From JAEZDP01 sp964430855 (GTDB lineage: Bacteria > Acidobacteriota > Vicinamibacteria > Vicinamibacterales > Vicinamibacteraceae): a DNA stretch of 64,000 nucleotides. The stretch lies in NCBI GenBank assembly GCA_964430855.1, contig CAYSHC010000010.1, positions 4,346 through 68,345 on the forward strand. The letters run 5' to 3'. A program made the translations under genes and the position numbers. Positions 63,570 through 64,000 of the stretch are shown here, piece by piece (within the stretch, counting starts at the first letter, position 1; each line of letters opens with the position of its first letter). The notes under the pieces were generated by a model. It ran no database searches. It was not told where the DNA came from and saw nothing but the letters and a program-made list of their open reading frames with translations.

Positions 63570-64000
63570 ATGGCGCGATCGAGTTTGAAGATTTTTTCGG
63601 GCAGTGCCCACCCCATGCTGGCGCAGGAGATTGCCGACTTCCTGTGCGTGCCGCTCGGGCAGGCCCGGTTGCACCGGTTCCCGGACACGGAGGTCTCGTT
63701 CCAGATCGACGAGAACATCCGGGGCGCGGACGTGTTCATCGTCCAGCCGACGTCGCGGCCGGTGGATCAGAACCTGATGGAACTGTGCGTCATGATCGAC
63801 GCGTTCCGTCGGTCGTCGGCGTCACGGATCACCGCCGTCATCCCGTATTACGGGTACGCGCGTCAGGATCGGAAGGACAAGCCGCGGGTGCCGATTTCGG
63901 CCAAGCTCGTGGCCAACCTGCTGATTGCCGCCGGCGCGAACCGGATCCTGACGATGGATCTGCACAAGGCGCAGATCCAGGGGTTCTTCGACATCCCGGT
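63570..64000 (+). CDS. prs: Ribose-phosphate pyrophosphokinase (3' end outside the window)
   Basis: First 143 residues of PRPP synthetase, open to the window end. SLKIFSGSAHPMLAQEIADF, RFPDTEVSFQIDENIRGADV, VIPYYGYARQDRKDKPRVPI and ILTMDLHKAQIQGFFDIPV are near-invariant parts of the N-terminal domain; the PRPP-binding loop lies beyond the edge. ATG 63570 gives the normal N-terminus (MARSSLKIFSG). It lies 85 bases after the tRNA-Gln; both may share a promoter. Confidence 0.97.
   Translation, partial: MARSSLKIFSGSAHPMLAQEIADFLCVPLGQARLHRFPDTEVSFQIDENIRGADVFIVQPTSRPVDQNLMELCVMIDAFRRSSASRITAVIPYYGYARQDRKDKPRVPISAKLVANLLIAAGANRILTMDLHKAQIQGFFDIP

Overview
This is a GC-rich (by eye roughly 70%) chromosomal segment from a Gram-negative, two-membrane bacterium. 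The diderm call rests on LPS heptose genes (gmhA, hldE kinase, a heptosyltransferase), a WaaL-type ligase and a LolB-like lipoprotein. An FG-GAP/ASPIC-UnbV protein and a protein resembling the MXAN_5187 C-terminal family suggest Acidobacteriota, perhaps Vicinamibacteria. That placement is inference; no rRNA or taxonomic marker was compared. One 100-N scaffold gap lies at 56111-56210.

Region 1 (1-37422) is a large surface-polysaccharide locus. The left half is mostly on the plus strand. It holds a WecA/WbpL-type initiating transferase (5' truncated), a WbpM-type 4,6-dehydratase, a GT2-methyltransferase fusion, a GT-C-like membrane protein, an epimerase and several GT4 enzymes. It also holds an asparagine synthetase, a three-gene block predicted to make a UDP-N-acetyl-6-deoxy-L-hexosamine (15297-18370), an O-antigen polymerase/ligase and an FkbM methyltransferase; a GT4 and a MurJ-like flippase sit there on the minus strand. 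From 20679 to 37422 everything is on the minus strand: a secreted FG-GAP protein, an epimerase, a DUF3108 protein, three GT4s, a coiled-coil methyltransferase, two polytopic membrane proteins, a GT2 and a second flippase. The thiamin genes thiS and thiG lie inside this run, about 6.5 kb apart, joined through overlapping polysaccharide genes.

Region 2 (37649-49899) is a respiratory complex I operon in the order nuoA-B-C-(gmhA)-D-E-F-H-J-K-L-M-N. nuoG and nuoI are absent and a heptose isomerase gene is inserted.

Region 3 (49900-56300) is mixed. It contains a decayed four-helix-bundle gene between inverted copies of a short intergenic repeat, an rfbB-like gene missing two residues of its NAD-binding loop, selA, two small proteins of unclear role, a cold-shock gene with a strong leader hairpin, and purH. 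The purH/hldE junction carries copies of a palindromic element and the assembly gap.

Region 4 (56288-64000) has an LPS core module (hldE kinase, waaL-like ligase, GT9 heptosyltransferase) on the minus strand. Facing it on the plus strand is the order TPR protein - LolB-like lipoprotein - ispE - tRNA-Gln - prs, which matches a classic proteobacterial arrangement.

Most notable are a palindromic element of about 28 bp that lies in frame inside a methyltransferase gene and also forms the stop region of hldE, the split thiS/thiG, the complex I operon lacking exactly two subunits, and the LolB candidate.
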